A DNA stretch of 64,000 nt. It comes from an uncultured Pseudomonadota bacterium (lineage in GTDB: Bacteria > Pseudomonadota > Gammaproteobacteria > Steroidobacterales > Steroidobacteraceae). Where the stretch lies: the NCBI GenBank assembly GCA_903832085.1, contig CAIKZZ010000021.1, positions 1 through 64,000 on the forward strand, read 5' to 3'. Below are positions 18,485 through 29,931 of this stretch, in pieces (position 1 is the first letter of the stretch; every line of letters starts with the position of its first letter). A model generated the notes under the pieces. The model saw nothing but the letters and a program-made list of their open reading frames with translations. It had not been told where the DNA came from and made no database searches. The position numbers and the translations under genes were made by a program.

Positions 18485-20287
18485 ATGACACTCGCAAGCC
18501 TGATTGATGGCCAACTGGCCTATGGACTAACGCCACTACTCGATCGCGCGAGCTTTACGCTGATCGCGGGTGAGCGCATTGGTCTTATTGGTCGCAATGG
18601 CACCGGCAAATCCTCTCTCATGGGCGTACTCACCGGTCGTGTGCCCTTAGAGGCTGGAGAGATGCATATACGCAGTGGACTGCGTATCGCTTTAGTCGAG
18701 CAAGAGCCCATCTTGCCACCCGCCGAGGGCTTGCTTGAAAGTCTGCGTCTGCGCGGTGGACTCGAGGATTTTACAGACGATCGCATGCGTTGGCGCGTTG
18801 AAGCGCGCCTGATTGAATACATGGAGCGCTTTAAGCTCGCCACCGATGTGGCTCCCGAACGCGCCTCGGGCGGTGAGAAAAAACGCGGTGCACTCGCGCT
18901 CGCACTCAGCTTGGATCCTGAGTTGTTACTGCTCGATGAGCCCACCAACCATTTGGATGTGGATGGCATTCAGCTACTCGAAGAACTGCTCGTTCGTGGC
19001 CCCACTGCGATTTTCGTCACCCACGATCGATTCTTTCTGAACCGTGTCGCGACCCGTATCGTTGAACTGGATCGCGGTTATCTGCGCTCATACCCCGGCA
19101 ACTTCGCCGCCTACGAGACCCGTAAAAGCGAGCAACTGTCGGCTGAAGCCGTGGCGAATCGCAAGTTCGATAAGTTTTGGGCGCAAGAAGAAGCTTGGAT
19201 ACGCCGTGGCGTGGAAGCGCGGCGGACCCGCGACGAGGGTCGCGTCAAACGGCTGGAGTCACTGCGCGTCGAGCGTGCTGAGCGGCGTGAGCGCTTAGGC
19301 AACGTGAAGCTCGCGATCGACGCCAGAGAACGCTCCGGTAAGCTTGTTGCCGAACTTAAAAATGTGTCGAAACGCTTCGATACAAAGATCATCGCGAATG
19401 ACATCTCACTGACCGTGATGCGTGGCGATCGCATCGGCATCTTAGGCCCCAATGGCGTGGGCAAATCGACCTTGATCCGCTTGTTGCTCGGGCAAATGAC
19501 ACCCGATAGCGGCTCGGTACGACTCGGAACGAACGTGCAAGTGGCGTATTTCGATCAGATGCGAGATCAGCTGGATCTGTCCCGTTCGGTGGGCGAGACC
19601 ATCAGTCCGGGATCCGACTGGGTAGAAGTTAATGGTGAACGCAAACACGTCACCAGTTATCTTGCGGATTTTTTATTCTCACCACAACGCGCAGGCACTC
19701 CGGTTGCAGCCCTCTCAGGCGGCGAGCGCAATCGCCTGCTGCTCGCACGCTTGTTCGCGCGCCCCGCCAATGTCTTAGTGCTCGATGAGCCGACCAATGA
19801 TTTGGATATCGAATCCCTCGATTTACTCGAGACCGCTATCCAAACCTTCCCCGGCACCTTACTGCTCGTGAGTCACGATCGCGCGTTTGTCGACAATGTC
19901 GTCACTCAAACACTCGCCCCACTCGGGGATGGTCGCTGGAAAGAATATGTCGGCGGCTACACCGATTGGCTGGCACAACGACCGCAGTCCACCACCGCTG
20001 CCGATGGGTCTGCCCAAAAACAGGCACTCATTGCACAAGCACCGAAGCCCTCGCAAAAAGTGCGGCTGTCCTACAAAGAACAGCGCGAACTCGACATATT
20101 ACCCGCGGACATCGAAACACTGGAGGCAGAACAGAAAGCCATCAGTGAGCGCTTAAGTCAGCGACACCAGCAGACAGTGGATCCGCAGACCATCGCGGTC
20201 GATGGCAAACGGTTGACCGAACTGGAGTCCATCATCCAGCAGAAACTGGAACGCTGGAGCGTGCTTGAGGCCAAAGTCGCCAAGTAA
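18485..20287 (+). CDS. uup: ABC-F family ATPase, Uup-like
   Basis: A 600-residue soluble protein with two ABC ATPase domains and no membrane segments. The first Walker A is GRNGTGKS (36-43) with signature ASGGEKKRG and Walker B LLLLDEPTNHLD. The second is GPNGVGKS (from about 321) with LSGGERNRLLLARL and VLVLDEPTNDLD. A linker rich in Arg/Glu between the domains and a C-terminal coiled coil (EQRELDILPADIETLEAEQ...) are typical of Uup, which acts at ribosomes and on branched DNA. Start ATG 18485 lacks a clear Shine-Dalgarno and sits just after a hairpin. Confidence 0.9.
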   Translation: MTLASLIDGQLAYGLTPLLDRASFTLIAGERIGLIGRNGTGKSSLMGVLTGRVPLEAGEMHIRSGLRIALVEQEPILPPAEGLLESLRLRGGLEDFTDDRMRWRVEARLIEYMERFKLATDVAPERASGGEKKRGALALALSLDPELLLLDEPTNHLDVDGIQLLEELLVRGPTAIFVTHDRFFLNRVATRIVELDRGYLRSYPGNFAAYETRKSEQLSAEAVANRKFDKFWAQEEAWIRRGVEARRTRDEGRVKRLESLRVERAERRERLGNVKLAIDARERSGKLVAELKNVSKRFDTKIIANDISLTVMRGDRIGILGPNGVGKSTLIRLLLGQMTPDSGSVRLGTNVQVAYFDQMRDQLDLSRSVGETISPGSDWVEVNGERKHVTSYLADFLFSPQRAGTPVAALSGGERNRLLLARLFARPANVLVLDEPTNDLDIESLDLLETAIQTFPGTLLLVSHDRAFVDNVVTQTLAPLGDGRWKEYVGGYTDWLAQRPQSTTAADGSAQKQALIAQAPKPSQKVRLSYKEQRELDILPADIETLEAEQKAISERLSQRHQQTVDPQTIAVDGKRLTELESIIQQKLERWSVLEAKVAK

Positions 20288-20360
20288 GTGCGGCGTACCG
20301 AGCGCGTACCGCGCTTGCCTGGGCGCTTATTAAACCGGCGCTTGTTAACATCCGTCTTAG

Positions 20361-20978
20361 TTAAAACCAACCATAGTTAAAACTAATGCTGATGCGCGTG
20401 CTGTGTGTTTGATTCATCGGCACTTCGTGGCGTAGCCAGCTCTCAAACAGAATCAACGCGCCGGTTTTAGCTGGCAATTCAATCCACGGCCCCTGTGTGC
20501 GGCGTGCACGCGCGGTGCGTGGTGGCGATGCCATCAACTGCGAGAGTCGCGGATCCTCGACTTTTAAGCCCGGCGCACCACTAGGCGTTGCGACATAGTA
20601 CGTGCCACTAATGGTCGACAACGGGTGCAAATGCAAACCATGCACCACGCCGGGCGGCATGATGTTCACCCAGCAATCGGTCATCACCAACTTGCGATCC
20701 CGCAAATCAAAGGCAAGTGTGCGGGTAAAGCGTTTGACGTGGCCATTTAAGAGCGCTTCCAAACGTGCGAAGGTGGGCGAGATCGTGTGCATCCGTGCGG
20801 CTGTCCCATAGGATGTATAGCCACCCGGATAGTTGCGCTTTGACCAGCGCTGACCTGCCACATCATCCACCGCTAACTGCCGACACTCCTGCTGCAGGCG
20901 CGTATTCAGTACCGCATCACGCCGTGCTTGTAACGAGGCTGTGTACACCAGCGTTGGAAATAAACTGCGAACTGTCAT
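20361..20978 (-). CDS. putative 2OG-Fe(II) oxygenase (TIGR02466/2OG-FeII_Oxy_5 type)
   Basis: A 205-residue protein whose start (TVRSLFPTLVYTASL) and core match the small 2OG-FeII_Oxy_5 family. Candidate iron ligands are the histidines of HGLHLHPLSTISGTYYV and WLRHEVPMN, with the 2-oxoglutarate-binding Arg in STRISISFNYGW. Natural substrates of the family are poorly known; several members are encoded by phages and marine bacteria. It lies 30 bases below cysQ on the same strand and is probably the last gene of the cysD-cysNC-cysQ operon. A link to sulfur metabolism is inference from position only. Confidence 0.78.
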   Translation of the reverse strand: MTVRSLFPTLVYTASLQARRDAVLNTRLQQECRQLAVDDVAGQRWSKRNYPGGYTSYGTAARMHTISPTFARLEALLNGHVKRFTRTLAFDLRDRKLVMTDCWVNIMPPGVVHGLHLHPLSTISGTYYVATPSGAPGLKVEDPRLSQLMASPPRTARARRTQGPWIELPAKTGALILFESWLRHEVPMNQTHSTRISISFNYGWF

Positions 20979-21008
20979 GTGCTTGGATTTTTTCGTATCA
21001 GCGAGCGA

Positions 21009-21827
21009 TCAACGCGACACTGGCACGTGCTGCAAAAATCCGGCAGCGTCGTCTGCATACACAAAAAAATAGGGATTGAGCAAAGACTCTTTCGTGTTGT
21101 ACCGAAGCGGCTGCCCATCCAGGGTCACAACGTGGCCGCCGGCTGCCGTGACCACCGCCTGGGCTGCCGCCGTGTCCCATTCAGAGGTCAGGCCTAGGCG
21201 TGGGTACACGTCGGCCCCACCCTCCGCCACGATGCAGAACTTCAATGCGCTCCCCACGGGCACCAAGGTGTGCGCCCCAAGCGCTGCTAAATACGCATCC
21301 AGCGTATCGCCACGATGCGAGCGGCTGCCCACCACGCGTACCGGCTTTGAGGCAGTCGTCTGCACATGAATAGCCACTGGCGCATCCGCACCACTGCGTC
21401 GATCAGCGCCCACGCCAGGAATGCCGGTGTACACAGCCCCCAGCGCCGGCACACCGACCACACCTAAAACAGCGGTGTGCTCATGTATGAGCGCAATGTT
21501 GACGGTGAATTCACCGTTACGCGCTAAAAACTCGCGCGTGCCATCAAGCGGATCTACCAACCAATGTGTTTTCCAGCCACTGCGTACCGCAAAGGGGATA
21601 TCAGCCGATTCCTCGGACAGTACTGGGATACCCGGCGTGAGCTCAGCGAGTGAGTTAACAATCAACTCGTGCGCCGCGAGATCCGCACTCGTCAGTGGCG
21701 AATCGTCGTCCTTGTAGGTGACCCCTGGGTCCATAGAGCGATAAATTTCAAGGATCGCATCCCCCGCACGACGCGCAATCATCGTCACAGGCTCACGTAA
21801 TTTTTTTATGTCCGCCCGTAACGTCAT
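21009..21827 (-). CDS. cysQ: 3'(2'),5'-bisphosphate nucleotidase
   Basis: A 272-residue inositol-monophosphatase-superfamily enzyme that removes the 3'-phosphate of PAP (and PAPS), relieving product inhibition of sulfate assimilation. Metal-binding motifs are seen: LSEES (first Glu site), [12 protein letters not shown] (from about Asp92), and [12 protein letters not shown] near the C-terminus. The start is taken as ATG 21827, which forms an ATGA overlap with the cysNC stop. The open frame runs 15 codons further but inside cysNC. Its place directly after cysNC confirms the role in the sulfate pathway. Confidence 0.9.
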   Translation of the reverse strand: MTLRADIKKLREPVTMIARRAGDAILEIYRSMDPGVTYKDDDSPLTSADLAAHELIVNSLAELTPGIPVLSEESADIPFAVRSGWKTHWLVDPLDGTREFLARNGEFTVNIALIHEHTAVLGVVGVPALGAVYTGIPGVGADRRSGADAPVAIHVQTTASKPVRVVGSRSHRGDTLDAYLAALGAHTLVPVGSALKFCIVAEGGADVYPRLGLTSEWDTAAAQAVVTAAGGHVVTLDGQPLRYNTKESLLNPYFFVYADDAAGFLQHVPVSR

Positions 21828-23743
21828 GACTTGAGCGACTCCGGCGCCAACATCCCCGCAGCGGTCAAGCACGCAACGATCTCCAGTGCGGCCTCGGCAG
21901 GCGTCAATCGCGTCGTGTCAATATGGATCTCCGGCTGCTCAGGCGCCTCATAGGGTGAGTCGATGCCTGTGAAATTTTGCAATTGGCCCGCGCGCGCTTT
22001 TTTGTATAAGCCCTTCACGTCGCGCTGCTCGGCCACGGCAAGCGGCGTATCCACGTACACCTCAAAGAATTCACCCGCCCCCACCAGTGTCCGCGCCATC
22101 TGCCGCTCCGAGCGAAACGGCGAGATAAACGAGACCAAGGTGATGAGTCCCGCATCGGCTATCAAGCGCGCCACTTCCGCCACCCGCCGAATGTTCTCCA
22201 CCCGATCCTGGGCCGAAAAGCCTAAGTCTTTATTGAGCCCATGGCGCACGTTGTCGCCATCCAGCACATAGCTGTGTTTGCCGAGTGCTAATAAGTGCTT
22301 ATCCACCAAATTCGCGATAGTCGATTTACCAGAGCCAGATAAGCCTGTGAGCCACAGCACGCACCCTGTCTGTCCCTTCTGAGCGCCGCGCACGGCGCGG
22401 TTCACATCCAGCGCCTGCCAGTGAATGTTTTGCGACCGCCGCAGGGCAAAATGAATCAGTGCAGCCCCCACAGTCTGGTTCGTCAGGCGATCAATCAGGA
22501 TGCAGCCACCCAGCGCCCGATTGCTGGCGTAGGAGTCAAACGGAACCGGTCTGTCAAAGACTAACTCACAGGTGCCTATTTCATTGAGCTCTAACTTTTC
22601 AGCAGACAGCTGCTCTAAAGTGTTTACATTGATCTTGTGCTTGATCGGTGCGATGGTCGCCGCAGCCAGTTGCGTGCCAATTTTCACAAGATACTGTCGC
22701 CCCTGTAACAACGGCTCCTCGTGCATCCAAATGACGCTCGCCTCAAACTGCGCCGCACATTCAACCGGCGCACTCGCCGCCGCAATCACATCGCCTCGAC
22801 TCACATCGACTTCATCGCTTAAGGTCACCATGACCGAACGCCCCTCGCGCGCGGACTCAACGTCGCCCTCGGGCGTCACGATACGCGCGATGTGGGTTTC
22901 AAATCCGCTGGGCGCCATGCGCACCCGCGCACCACGCGCAAGCAAGCCACTCGCAATACGTCCTGCAAAGCCACGAAAATCTGCATCGGGCCGACTGACA
23001 TACTGCACCGGCAACCGTAAGGGCTGTGCTGTCACCGTCCCCGTCACATCCACGGTTTCCAAAAACGTCAGTACGGTAGGTCCACGGTACCAGTCCATCC
23101 GCTGACTCGGCTGCACCACGTTGTCCCCATCCACTGCACACACCGGGATCACCGTGACATCTGTCACACCGACTTTGGCAGCAAACGCGCGGTACTCCGC
23201 GGCGATCGTGCTAAAGACCGTCTGATCAAAAGCCACCAAATCCATTTTGTTGACTGCCAAGATGACATGCCGAACGCCGAGCAACCCAACGAGATAACTA
23301 TGCCGGCGCGTTTGCGTCAGTAACCCTTTGCGCGCATCCACAAGCAAAATAGCCAAATCCGCGGTCGAGGCGCCCGTCACCATGTTGCGCGTATATTGTT
23401 CGTGCCCGGGTGTGTCAGCCACAATAAACTTGCGCCGATCGGTACGGAAAAATCGGTATGCCACGTCAATGGTGATGCCCTGCTCGCGCTCGGCGGCGAG
23501 CCCATCCACCAATAACGCAAAATCAAGCTCTCCATCGCGTGTACCAACCGCTTTTGAGTCTTTGGCGAGCGTTGCCAACTGATCGCTGAACACCTGCTGC
23601 GACTCGTACAGCAACCGGCCGATGAGCGTTGATTTGCCATCATCCACCGAACCACACGTCATAAAGCGCAGCAGATCGCGCTTGGCATAGGAGTCCAAGA
23701 ACGTTTCAATGTCGGTTTCAATGGTGTGTAAATCAGATGCCAT
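21824..23743 (-). CDS. cysNC: bifunctional sulfate adenylyltransferase subunit 1 / APS kinase
   Basis: A 639-residue fusion. Residues 1 to about 430 are CysN, an EF-Tu-like GTPase with G1 GSVDDGKST (31-39), G3 [11 protein letters not shown] and G4 NKMD; GTP hydrolysis drives APS formation by CysD. Residues from about 445 are APS kinase CysC with P-loop GLSGSGKST (467-475) and [11 protein letters not shown], phosphorylating APS to PAPS. All key motifs look intact in both halves. The gene follows cysD by 8 bases and overlaps cysQ by 4. This fused form is common in Xanthomonas-like and other proteobacteria. Confidence 0.95.
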   Translation of the reverse strand: MASDLHTIETDIETFLDSYAKRDLLRFMTCGSVDDGKSTLIGRLLYESQQVFSDQLATLAKDSKAVGTRDGELDFALLVDGLAAEREQGITIDVAYRFFRTDRRKFIVADTPGHEQYTRNMVTGASTADLAILLVDARKGLLTQTRRHSYLVGLLGVRHVILAVNKMDLVAFDQTVFSTIAAEYRAFAAKVGVTDVTVIPVCAVDGDNVVQPSQRMDWYRGPTVLTFLETVDVTGTVTAQPLRLPVQYVSRPDADFRGFAGRIASGLLARGARVRMAPSGFETHIARIVTPEGDVESAREGRSVMVTLSDEVDVSRGDVIAAASAPVECAAQFEASVIWMHEEPLLQGRQYLVKIGTQLAAATIAPIKHKINVNTLEQLSAEKLELNEIGTCELVFDRPVPFDSYASNRALGGCILIDRLTNQTVGAALIHFALRRSQNIHWQALDVNRAVRGAQKGQTGCVLWLTGLSGSGKSTIANLVDKHLLALGKHSYVLDGDNVRHGLNKDLGFSAQDRVENIRRVAEVARLIADAGLITLVSFISPFRSERQMARTLVGAGEFFEVYVDTPLAVAEQRDVKGLYKKARAGQLQNFTGIDSPYEAPEQPEIHIDTTRLTPAEAALEIVACLTAAGMLAPESLKS

Positions 23744-23751
23744 GGAAGCGC

Positions 23752-24678
23752 CTAGAAATAGCCTTCTTGTTTCTTTTTTTCCATCGACGCACTCGCATCA
23801 TGATCAATGAGACGCCCTTGCCGCTCGGAGGTCGAGGCGAGCAACATTTCCTGAATGATTGCCGGCAGCGTACTCGCCGTACTTTCCACCGCCCCCGTTA
23901 GCGGATAACAGCCGAGCGTGCGAAAGCGCACCGAGCGCTCGATCGGCCGCTCCCCCTCCCGCAGTGGCAACCTATCATCATCGACCATGATCAGTTGTCC
24001 GTTTCGCTCAACGACAGGCCGTGGCGCCGAAAGATACAGCGGCACGATCGGAATCTGCTCGCGATAAATGTATTGCCAGACATCAAGCTCCGTCCAATTC
24101 GATAACGGAAACACACGCAGGCTCTCACCGCGATGAACCCGGGTGTTATACAGCGACCACAGTTCAGGGCGCTGCTGCTTCGGATCCCACCGATGACTTG
24201 CGGAGCGAAACGACACAATGCGCTCCTTCGCGCGACTTTTTTCCTCGTCGCGCCGTGCACCACCGAAGGCCGCATCAAAACCATGCAAATCGAGCGCCTG
24301 ACGCAAGCCTTGTGTCTTCATGATGTCCGTGTGCACGCCCGAGCCATGAGTAATCGGGTTAATCCCCTGCCGTAGCCCCTCTTGGTTGATGTGCACGATC
24401 AAATCCATACCGCTGCGCTTAACCACCTCGTCCCGAAAGGCATACATGGCCTGAAACTTCCAAGTGGTATCGACATGCAACAACGGAAAGGGCGGCAAGC
24501 CTGGATAAAACGCTTTCTTCGCGAGGTGCAACAGCACTGCACTGTCTTTGCCTATGGAATAGAGCATCACGGGCTTCGCACACTCGCTGGTGATCTCACG
24601 CAGGATGTGGATGCTCTCGGCCTCCAGACGATCGAGCTGCGTCAGGGGCGCCGGTGTGGATGAAGAAGCCGCAGACAT
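23752..24678 (-). CDS. cysD: sulfate adenylyltransferase subunit 2
   Basis: A 308-residue PP-loop ATPase superfamily protein, the catalytic subunit forming APS from ATP and sulfate. The PP-loop [13 protein letters not shown] is at about 40-52. Conserved [14 protein letters not shown] and the C-terminal [16 protein letters not shown] match CysD. ATG at 24678 is preferred; a TTG two codons upstream is open but unneeded. First gene of the operon cysD-cysNC-cysQ-(2OG oxygenase). A 130-base gap to the divergent ornithine-cyclodeaminase-like gene must hold its promoter, but no regulator site (for example a CysB box) could be assigned. Confidence 0.95.
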   Translation of the reverse strand: MSAASSSTPAPLTQLDRLEAESIHILREITSECAKPVMLYSIGKDSAVLLHLAKKAFYPGLPPFPLLHVDTTWKFQAMYAFRDEVVKRSGMDLIVHINQEGLRQGINPITHGSGVHTDIMKTQGLRQALDLHGFDAAFGGARRDEEKSRAKERIVSFRSASHRWDPKQQRPELWSLYNTRVHRGESLRVFPLSNWTELDVWQYIYREQIPIVPLYLSAPRPVVERNGQLIMVDDDRLPLREGERPIERSVRFRTLGCYPLTGAVESTASTLPAIIQEMLLASTSERQGRLIDHDASASMEKKKQEGYF

Positions 24679-24808
24679 ACTCAAGTCCTCTCACAGGCGC
24701 TACCGCGGGCCTTTAAGGCTACATGGACGTAGTGTGGCATGCATAGTAAACGATGCATACATTCATTTGAGACCTGAAGACTGGCTCTACCAGTGCCATA
24801 ATGCCGTG

Positions 24809-25789
24809 ATGCAGGTCATTGATGCCACCACGGTTCGTCAGCGGCTCAGCGCCGCCGCGCTGGTGGCAGCACTCGAACGAGTCTTTCGCGACGGTTGCAG
24901 TACGCCACTACGTCACCACCACACCCTGCCCGTCTCGGGCGAACCGGATGCAAGCCTACTGCTGATGCCTGCCTGGCAGGTGGGTGGCCATTTAGGTATC
25001 AAATTAGCGGCCGTGTTCCCCGGCAATACCGCGCGCGGTCTGCCGACCGTGTCGGCCACGTACGTGCTCATGGATGCACGCACCGGCGCTGTGCACGCAT
25101 TCATCGACGGCAATGAACTCACCGCACAGCGCACGGCTGCGGTCTCCGCGCTCGCCGCACGTTATTTGGCGCGCGCCGATGCCACGCAGTTACTGATCGT
25201 CGGCACTGGCCGTATCGCCACCCAACTCGCCCTCACCCACGCGGCCGTCCGCCCGACCCTCGAACGCATCTGTATTTGGGGGCGCACCCCTGCGCATGCT
25301 GAGCACCTAGCGCATACCCTGCGAGCGCACGGCCTGCCAGCGCAGCGGGCCCCCGATCTTGCCGCGGCAGTCGCTAATGCCGATATCGTCTCTTGTGCCA
25401 CACTGAGTACAGACCCCTTGCTGCACGGCACGTGGGTACGTCCCGGCACGCACGTTGATCTCGTGGGCGGTTACACCCCCGCCATGCGCGAGGCGGACGA
25501 TGCACTCATTCGCCGTAGCACCGTGTTTGTCGATACGCTTGCAGGTGCCCTGCACGAAGCCGGCGATATCGTCGAGCCGCTACGCACTGGCGTGTTAAAG
25601 GCAACTGCAATTCATGATTTGCATGCGCTGTGTCAGGGTCGGCACCCTGGACGATCAACTCAAAGTGAAATTACCGTGTTTAAGTCCGTGGGCGCTGCAC
25701 TGGAAGATCTCGCAGCGGCTATGCTAGTCGCGGGCACTGATGCCACAGCACGTCAACCCGCCACCTCAATGCAACGCACGCTTGCGTAG
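24809..25789 (+). CDS. ornithine cyclodeaminase / mu-crystallin family protein (DauB or P2C reductase-like)
   Basis: A 326-residue NAD(P)-binding enzyme. [13 protein letters not shown] carries the conserved Lys of the family. [23 protein letters not shown] and the Rossmann motif [13 protein letters not shown] are typical. Members include ornithine cyclodeaminase, delta-1-pyrroline-2-carboxylate reductase and DauB, the NAD(P)H-dependent partner of DauA in D- to L-arginine conversion. With two DauA-like genes in the window DauB is attractive, but sequence alone cannot decide. Start ATG 24809 gives the family length; the frame is open to 24590, inside cysD. The last 24 bases overlap convergent cobT. 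Confidence 0.83.
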   Translation: MQVIDATTVRQRLSAAALVAALERVFRDGCSTPLRHHHTLPVSGEPDASLLLMPAWQVGGHLGIKLAAVFPGNTARGLPTVSATYVLMDARTGAVHAFIDGNELTAQRTAAVSALAARYLARADATQLLIVGTGRIATQLALTHAAVRPTLERICIWGRTPAHAEHLAHTLRAHGLPAQRAPDLAAAVANADIVSCATLSTDPLLHGTWVRPGTHVDLVGGYTPAMREADDALIRRSTVFVDTLAGALHEAGDIVEPLRTGVLKATAIHDLHALCQGRHPGRSTQSEITVFKSVGAALEDLAAAMLVAGTDATARQPATSMQRTLA

Positions 25790-27628
25790 TCGCTGCTTAC
25801 GCCGATCTTCCGTAAAGAGCGTCGCCAACTGCTCAGTCATTGCCCCGCCGAGCTGCTCGGCCGTATCAATCGCCACCGCACGCTGATAAAAGTCCGTGAC
25901 GTCGTGCCCTATACCAATCGCGATGAGCTCAACCGGGGACATTTGCTCAATCCATGTCACCACGTTGCGCAAATGCTGCTCAAGAAAACTTCCAGGATTC
26001 GCCGACAGCGTCGCCTCATCGAGCGGCACACCGTCGGAAATCACCATCAAAATACGGCGGCGTTCGTGCCGCGCCATTAAGCGCTCGTGCGCCCACATCA
26101 ATGCCTCGCCATCAATGTTCTCTTTCAGTAAATCCTCACGCAGCATGAGCCCAAGATTTAGTCTCGCCCGTCGCCACGGCGCATCTGCTGATTTGTAAAT
26201 AAAGTAGCGCACATCACTTAAGCGCCCGGGCTGCGAAGGACTCCCCGCAGCGAGCCACGCCGCACGCGACTGTCCCCCATTCCATTCTTGCGTCGTAAAG
26301 CCAAGGATCTCCACCTTCACACCACAACGCTCCAGCGTGCGTGCGAGCACATCCGCACACAAGGCCGCCACCATAATGGGCTTGCCGCGCATGGAGCCTG
26401 AGTTATCAATCAGTATCGTGACGACCGTGTCTTTGAAATCGGTCTCGTCTTCCTCTTTAAAGGACAAAGCCGCCAATGGATCCACGATCACTCGTGTGAG
26501 TCGAGCCGCATCCAAGACCCCTTCCTCCAAATCAAAGCTCCAACGCCTTTTTTGTTTGGCGAGTAGCAATCGCTCCAACCGGTTCGCGAGTCGCGCCACG
26601 GTGTTTTGCAAGCCTTGCGACTGCTCATCGAGTACCGCACGCAGGCGAGTGAGTTCCGCGCTATCACACACCGCTTCCGCCGAAACCACCTCATCGAAGG
26701 CACGAGTGTATAAACGGTAATAGCGATTGGGGTTTGTTAAGTCTTCCACAAACGGCAACCGTGTGAGTCGCTCGCCTTTGGAGTCCGCTTCCTCTTTGCG
26801 CTCCTCCTCGGGGGTCTGTTGCGGCAACTCCGTTAACACATCCTCATCGTTAACCAGTGGTCCGTCTTGCTCCATTTCGCCTTGGCCGGACTTAATGCGT
26901 AAATCCCCCGGCAGTGGCTCGGCATCGCTCGCCGACAGCACGGCAGGCTGATCAGCGGACGTTGGCGGCGCAAGACTCAGCTCCCCCGCAGCACCGAGCT
27001 CAAACCCCAAATCCAGATCCCGCACGAGTGCGTGACTTAACCGCGCGAAGGCCGCCTGATCTGCGGCAGCAGTTGCAAGGCGCTTTAGCGTCGCACCTGC
27101 GCGCGTCTTAAGTTCAGAACCCCAGCGGGCCATCAACGCATCGGCTGCGGCTGGTGGTGGTGTACCGGTGAGTTCCTCACGAACCAAGAGCGCCAGCGCT
27201 TCGAGCATGGTCGCGAGCGGATTGCCCTCGGCAAAGCGTGGCCCCTTACGCAGCAGTGCCGCGTTCAGTTCCGCATCCAAATTGGCAGCCACTCCGGCAA
27301 GCACGCGTGCCCCTAAAGCCTGGCAGCGCACGTCTTCCACCAGTTCATATAACTCGCGCGCTCGATGGCCACTCGGCCGAAAGCGCGCATGCTCAACCGC
27401 ATCGTGATACGCGAGGCGTAGTGCCAACCGATCCGCCTGACCCCGTAAACGCCGCGCATCCTCAGCGGTAAACGGCTCCGCCAGCGATGGTAAAATGATT
27501 TTGTTTTTTTCTAAGCGTGGTCCGCGCGAACCAAACTCAATGACGAGTTCTGGAACGCCCGCTAACGCCCGCGTTGATTGTGCGAGTGCTTTTTTAAAGC
27601 GCATCCCCGCGGACAGCACATCTGACAT
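25766..27628 (-). CDS. cobT: CobT-like cobaltochelatase subunit (VWA domain)
   Basis: A 620-residue protein with the N-terminal CobT domain, an acidic middle ([26 protein letters not shown]) and a C-terminal von Willebrand A domain whose MIDAS motif is DNSGSMRG (from about Asp408). With CobS and CobN it inserts cobalt into hydrogenobyrinate in the aerobic B12 route. cobS follows the usual order, 11 bases upstream. No cobN or other cob genes are in the window, so this may be an orphan AAA+/VWA pair acting on another target. Confidence 0.88.
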   Translation of the reverse strand: MSDVLSAGMRFKKALAQSTRALAGVPELVIEFGSRGPRLEKNKIILPSLAEPFTAEDARRLRGQADRLALRLAYHDAVEHARFRPSGHRARELYELVEDVRCQALGARVLAGVAANLDAELNAALLRKGPRFAEGNPLATMLEALALLVREELTGTPPPAAADALMARWGSELKTRAGATLKRLATAAADQAAFARLSHALVRDLDLGFELGAAGELSLAPPTSADQPAVLSASDAEPLPGDLRIKSGQGEMEQDGPLVNDEDVLTELPQQTPEEERKEEADSKGERLTRLPFVEDLTNPNRYYRLYTRAFDEVVSAEAVCDSAELTRLRAVLDEQSQGLQNTVARLANRLERLLLAKQKRRWSFDLEEGVLDAARLTRVIVDPLAALSFKEEDETDFKDTVVTILIDNSGSMRGKPIMVAALCADVLARTLERCGVKVEILGFTTQEWNGGQSRAAWLAAGSPSQPGRLSDVRYFIYKSADAPWRRARLNLGLMLREDLLKENIDGEALMWAHERLMARHERRRILMVISDGVPLDEATLSANPGSFLEQHLRNVVTWIEQMSPVELIAIGIGHDVTDFYQRAVAIDTAEQLGGAMTEQLATLFTEDRRKQRLRKRALH

Positions 27629-27639
27629 GCGCCGCGGCC

Positions 27640-28623
27640 TCAGACTACGCGTAGACGCGTTGCTGCCTCTGGCAAATCCTGACCAAATGCGCGTTGAAAA
27701 AATTCAGCCACCGTTGCGCGCTCCAGTTCATCGCATTTATTTAAAAACGTGACTCGAAAACTTAAGCCCACATCCGCAAAGATTTCGGCATTCTGTGCCC
27801 AAGTAATCACCGTGCGCGGACTCATGACAGTGGAAATATCCCCGTTCATAAACGCATTACGCGTCATGTCGGCCACCCGCACCATGGCCATGATAGTCCG
27901 CTTGCCCTCAACAGTGTCATAGGATGGGACTTTCGCCACCACAATGGCGGCTTCCGCATCGTGCTCCAAATAATTCAAGGTCGTGACGATCGACCAGCGG
28001 TCCATCTGACCTTGATTGATTTGCTGAGTGCCGTGATAAAGCCCCGTTGCATCCCCAAGACCAATCGTGTTGGTGGTGGAGAACAAGCGAAAATACGCAT
28101 TCGGACTAATGACACGGTTTTGATCCAGCAACGTGAGCTTGCCGCTGGCCTCCAACACCCGCTGAATGACGAACATCACGTCGGGCCGCCCCGCATCGTA
28201 TTCATCAAACAGTAAAGCGATTGAGCGCTGCACCGCCCACGGCAGAAGTCCTTCCTTGAACTCTGTGATCTGCAGCCCGTCTTTTAAAACGATGGCATCT
28301 TTACCCACCAAATCAATACGGCTCACGTGACCATCAAGGTTGATACGAATGAGTGGCCAATTCAGGTGCGCCGCTACCTGTTCGATGTGGGTGGATTTAC
28401 CTGTGCCATGGTAACCCTGCACCATCACCCGTCGGTTGAACGCAAAGCCTGCCAAAATCGCGAGTGTGGTATCCGGATCAAAGCGATACGCGCTATCCAC
28501 CTCGGGCACGTATTCGGTGCGTGCGGTAAATGCCGGGATCTGCATATCGCTCGCAATCCCAAACTCTCGCGCGCTCACGTATCGATCCGGAACGAATGTC
28601 AATAAATCGTCAGATGTACTCAT
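27640..28623 (-). CDS. cobS: CobS-like AAA+ ATPase of cobaltochelatase
   Basis: A 327-residue MoxR-type AAA+ ATPase. Walker A is GYHGTGKST (70-78), Walker [13 protein letters not shown], and sensor-like [11 protein letters not shown]. The N-terminal [13 protein letters not shown] region is characteristic of CobS. It forms a chaperone-like ring with CobT, powered by ATP. Co-transcribed with cobT 11 bases downstream. Upstream (28624-28755) is a 132-base gap, the likely promoter region, in which no clear -10/-35 is assigned. Cobalt chelation as its real function depends on a CobN elsewhere. Confidence 0.9.
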   Translation of the reverse strand: MSTSDDLLTFVPDRYVSAREFGIASDMQIPAFTARTEYVPEVDSAYRFDPDTTLAILAGFAFNRRVMVQGYHGTGKSTHIEQVAAHLNWPLIRINLDGHVSRIDLVGKDAIVLKDGLQITEFKEGLLPWAVQRSIALLFDEYDAGRPDVMFVIQRVLEASGKLTLLDQNRVISPNAYFRLFSTTNTIGLGDATGLYHGTQQINQGQMDRWSIVTTLNYLEHDAEAAIVVAKVPSYDTVEGKRTIMAMVRVADMTRNAFMNGDISTVMSPRTVITWAQNAEIFADVGLSFRVTFLNKCDELERATVAEFFQRAFGQDLPEAATRLRVV

Positions 28624-28755
28624 GTTTGCTTACAACTTATCAGTGTACGGTGCCAGCTCTTGGCAACAATGCAGGCCAGCGCTGCAGTATAAAGCCCCCG
28701 CCGCCAGTCGCGATGGCTTTTAACGCAAACGACGGTGACTTTATTGCTTGTGCCT

Positions 28756-29895
28756 TTATTGGCTATCGCGGTGTAACAGCAGCCGCGCGGGTGACAGCAC
28801 TGCGGCAGAAAGACCCAGTTCCTGTGCGCGCGTGGGCAACTCAGCCCCGTCCACGAGCACAGCGGTGAGTGCACCTAAGGCCGGCGACGTCATAATGCCA
28901 GCACCCCCTTGGCCCGCGATCCAAAAAAAGTGCGGCTCATCGAGTGCAAAACCGGCAACCGGATGCTCATCAGCCACAAAGGTGCGCAGCCCCGCCCAGC
29001 GACCGATAATTTTTTTAATCTCAAGCGTTGTATAGCGCTCAAAAAAATCCGCCGCTGTGGCGATATCGATTTCCTCTGGCTGCGCATCGCAGGGTGGCGA
29101 CGGCGTCGCATCGCCCGAACACACCATGAGCGCTGCCGCATCGCCTTTGAAGTAAAATCCGGAGGCGATGTCATCCACCGGCGGCACCAAACGCACATCG
29201 ATGCCCGGATCGAAGCGCAGAGCGGTACGACGCCGCGGCTGCACCCCCAAGGGCGCAACGCCACAACGCTCAGCAATCACATCCGCCCACGCACCACTCG
29301 CGTTCACAATCAGGCGCGCCTCGATCGATTGCTCCCCTACTCGAACGCGCCAGTGGTCTCCCACCCGCTCGGCACCCAAGAGCTCCTGCCCACTCAACGT
29401 GGTCCCACCACGCTGACGAAAGCCGCGCAAATACCCCTGATGCAATAGATCCACATCGATATCGCCGTTATCCGGATCATAATAGCAGCGCGCGAGCACC
29501 TCGCGCCGCAAAAAAGGCACCCGCGCCAGCGCCTCATCCACGCTCATTTCGCGCACCTGCGGCGATAACCGTGTCACCTCGCGATAAAACGCCTCACCAC
29601 TCTCTTCTTGTCCGGGGATGCTGAACATGATGTTGCCGCGCCGACGCATGAGTGCGTGCGCCGCAAATCCATCCGGGGGGCTCACAAAAAACGGTTCGCC
29701 AAAGCGCACCACGCTGTGCATCAGTCCATCAAAATGAGCCGCCGTCCATTCCGCGGCCGACCGCCCCGTACTGTGATAGCCGTAGCCAGTTTCGCGTTCG
29801 ATCAACACCACACGGTGTCGCTGTGCCAAAAAATAAGCCGCCGAGGCGCCCGCGATGCCGCCTCCCACGACCAACACGTCTGTCTGTGTGCCCAC
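28756..29895 (-). CDS. FAD-dependent DAO-family oxidoreductase, second DauA-like paralogue
   Basis: A 379-residue flavoprotein homologous to the one at 14575. It has LVVGGGIAGASAAYFLA, ERETGYGYHSTGRSAAEW, DIDVDLLHQGYLRG, VNASGAWADVIA and GGAGIMTSPALG. The middle region is full length with no break. It starts with GTG at 29895. It is the last gene of a minus-strand operon behind AKR, FAH-family and DapA-family genes, so its likely task is oxidation of an amine or D-amino acid to a 2-oxo acid used by those enzymes. Close DauA relatedness is seen; the substrate is inferred only in broad terms. Confidence 0.82.
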   Translation of the reverse strand: MGTQTDVLVVGGGIAGASAAYFLAQRHRVVLIERETGYGYHSTGRSAAEWTAAHFDGLMHSVVRFGEPFFVSPPDGFAAHALMRRRGNIMFSIPGQEESGEAFYREVTRLSPQVREMSVDEALARVPFLRREVLARCYYDPDNGDIDVDLLHQGYLRGFRQRGGTTLSGQELLGAERVGDHWRVRVGEQSIEARLIVNASGAWADVIAERCGVAPLGVQPRRRTALRFDPGIDVRLVPPVDDIASGFYFKGDAAALMVCSGDATPSPPCDAQPEEIDIATAADFFERYTTLEIKKIIGRWAGLRTFVADEHPVAGFALDEPHFFWIAGQGGAGIMTSPALGALTAVLVDGAELPTRAQELGLSAAVLSPARLLLHRDSQ

Positions 29896-29931
29896 GGCTG
29901 AGTGCGCCTTCGGTGCTCGGCAAGCTATCGG

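Noticed and set aside
21808-21817. Poly-T tract in the start of cysQ as a phase-variation tract
   Set aside because: Seven Ts in one place only, in a housekeeping gene; no sign of frame switching.
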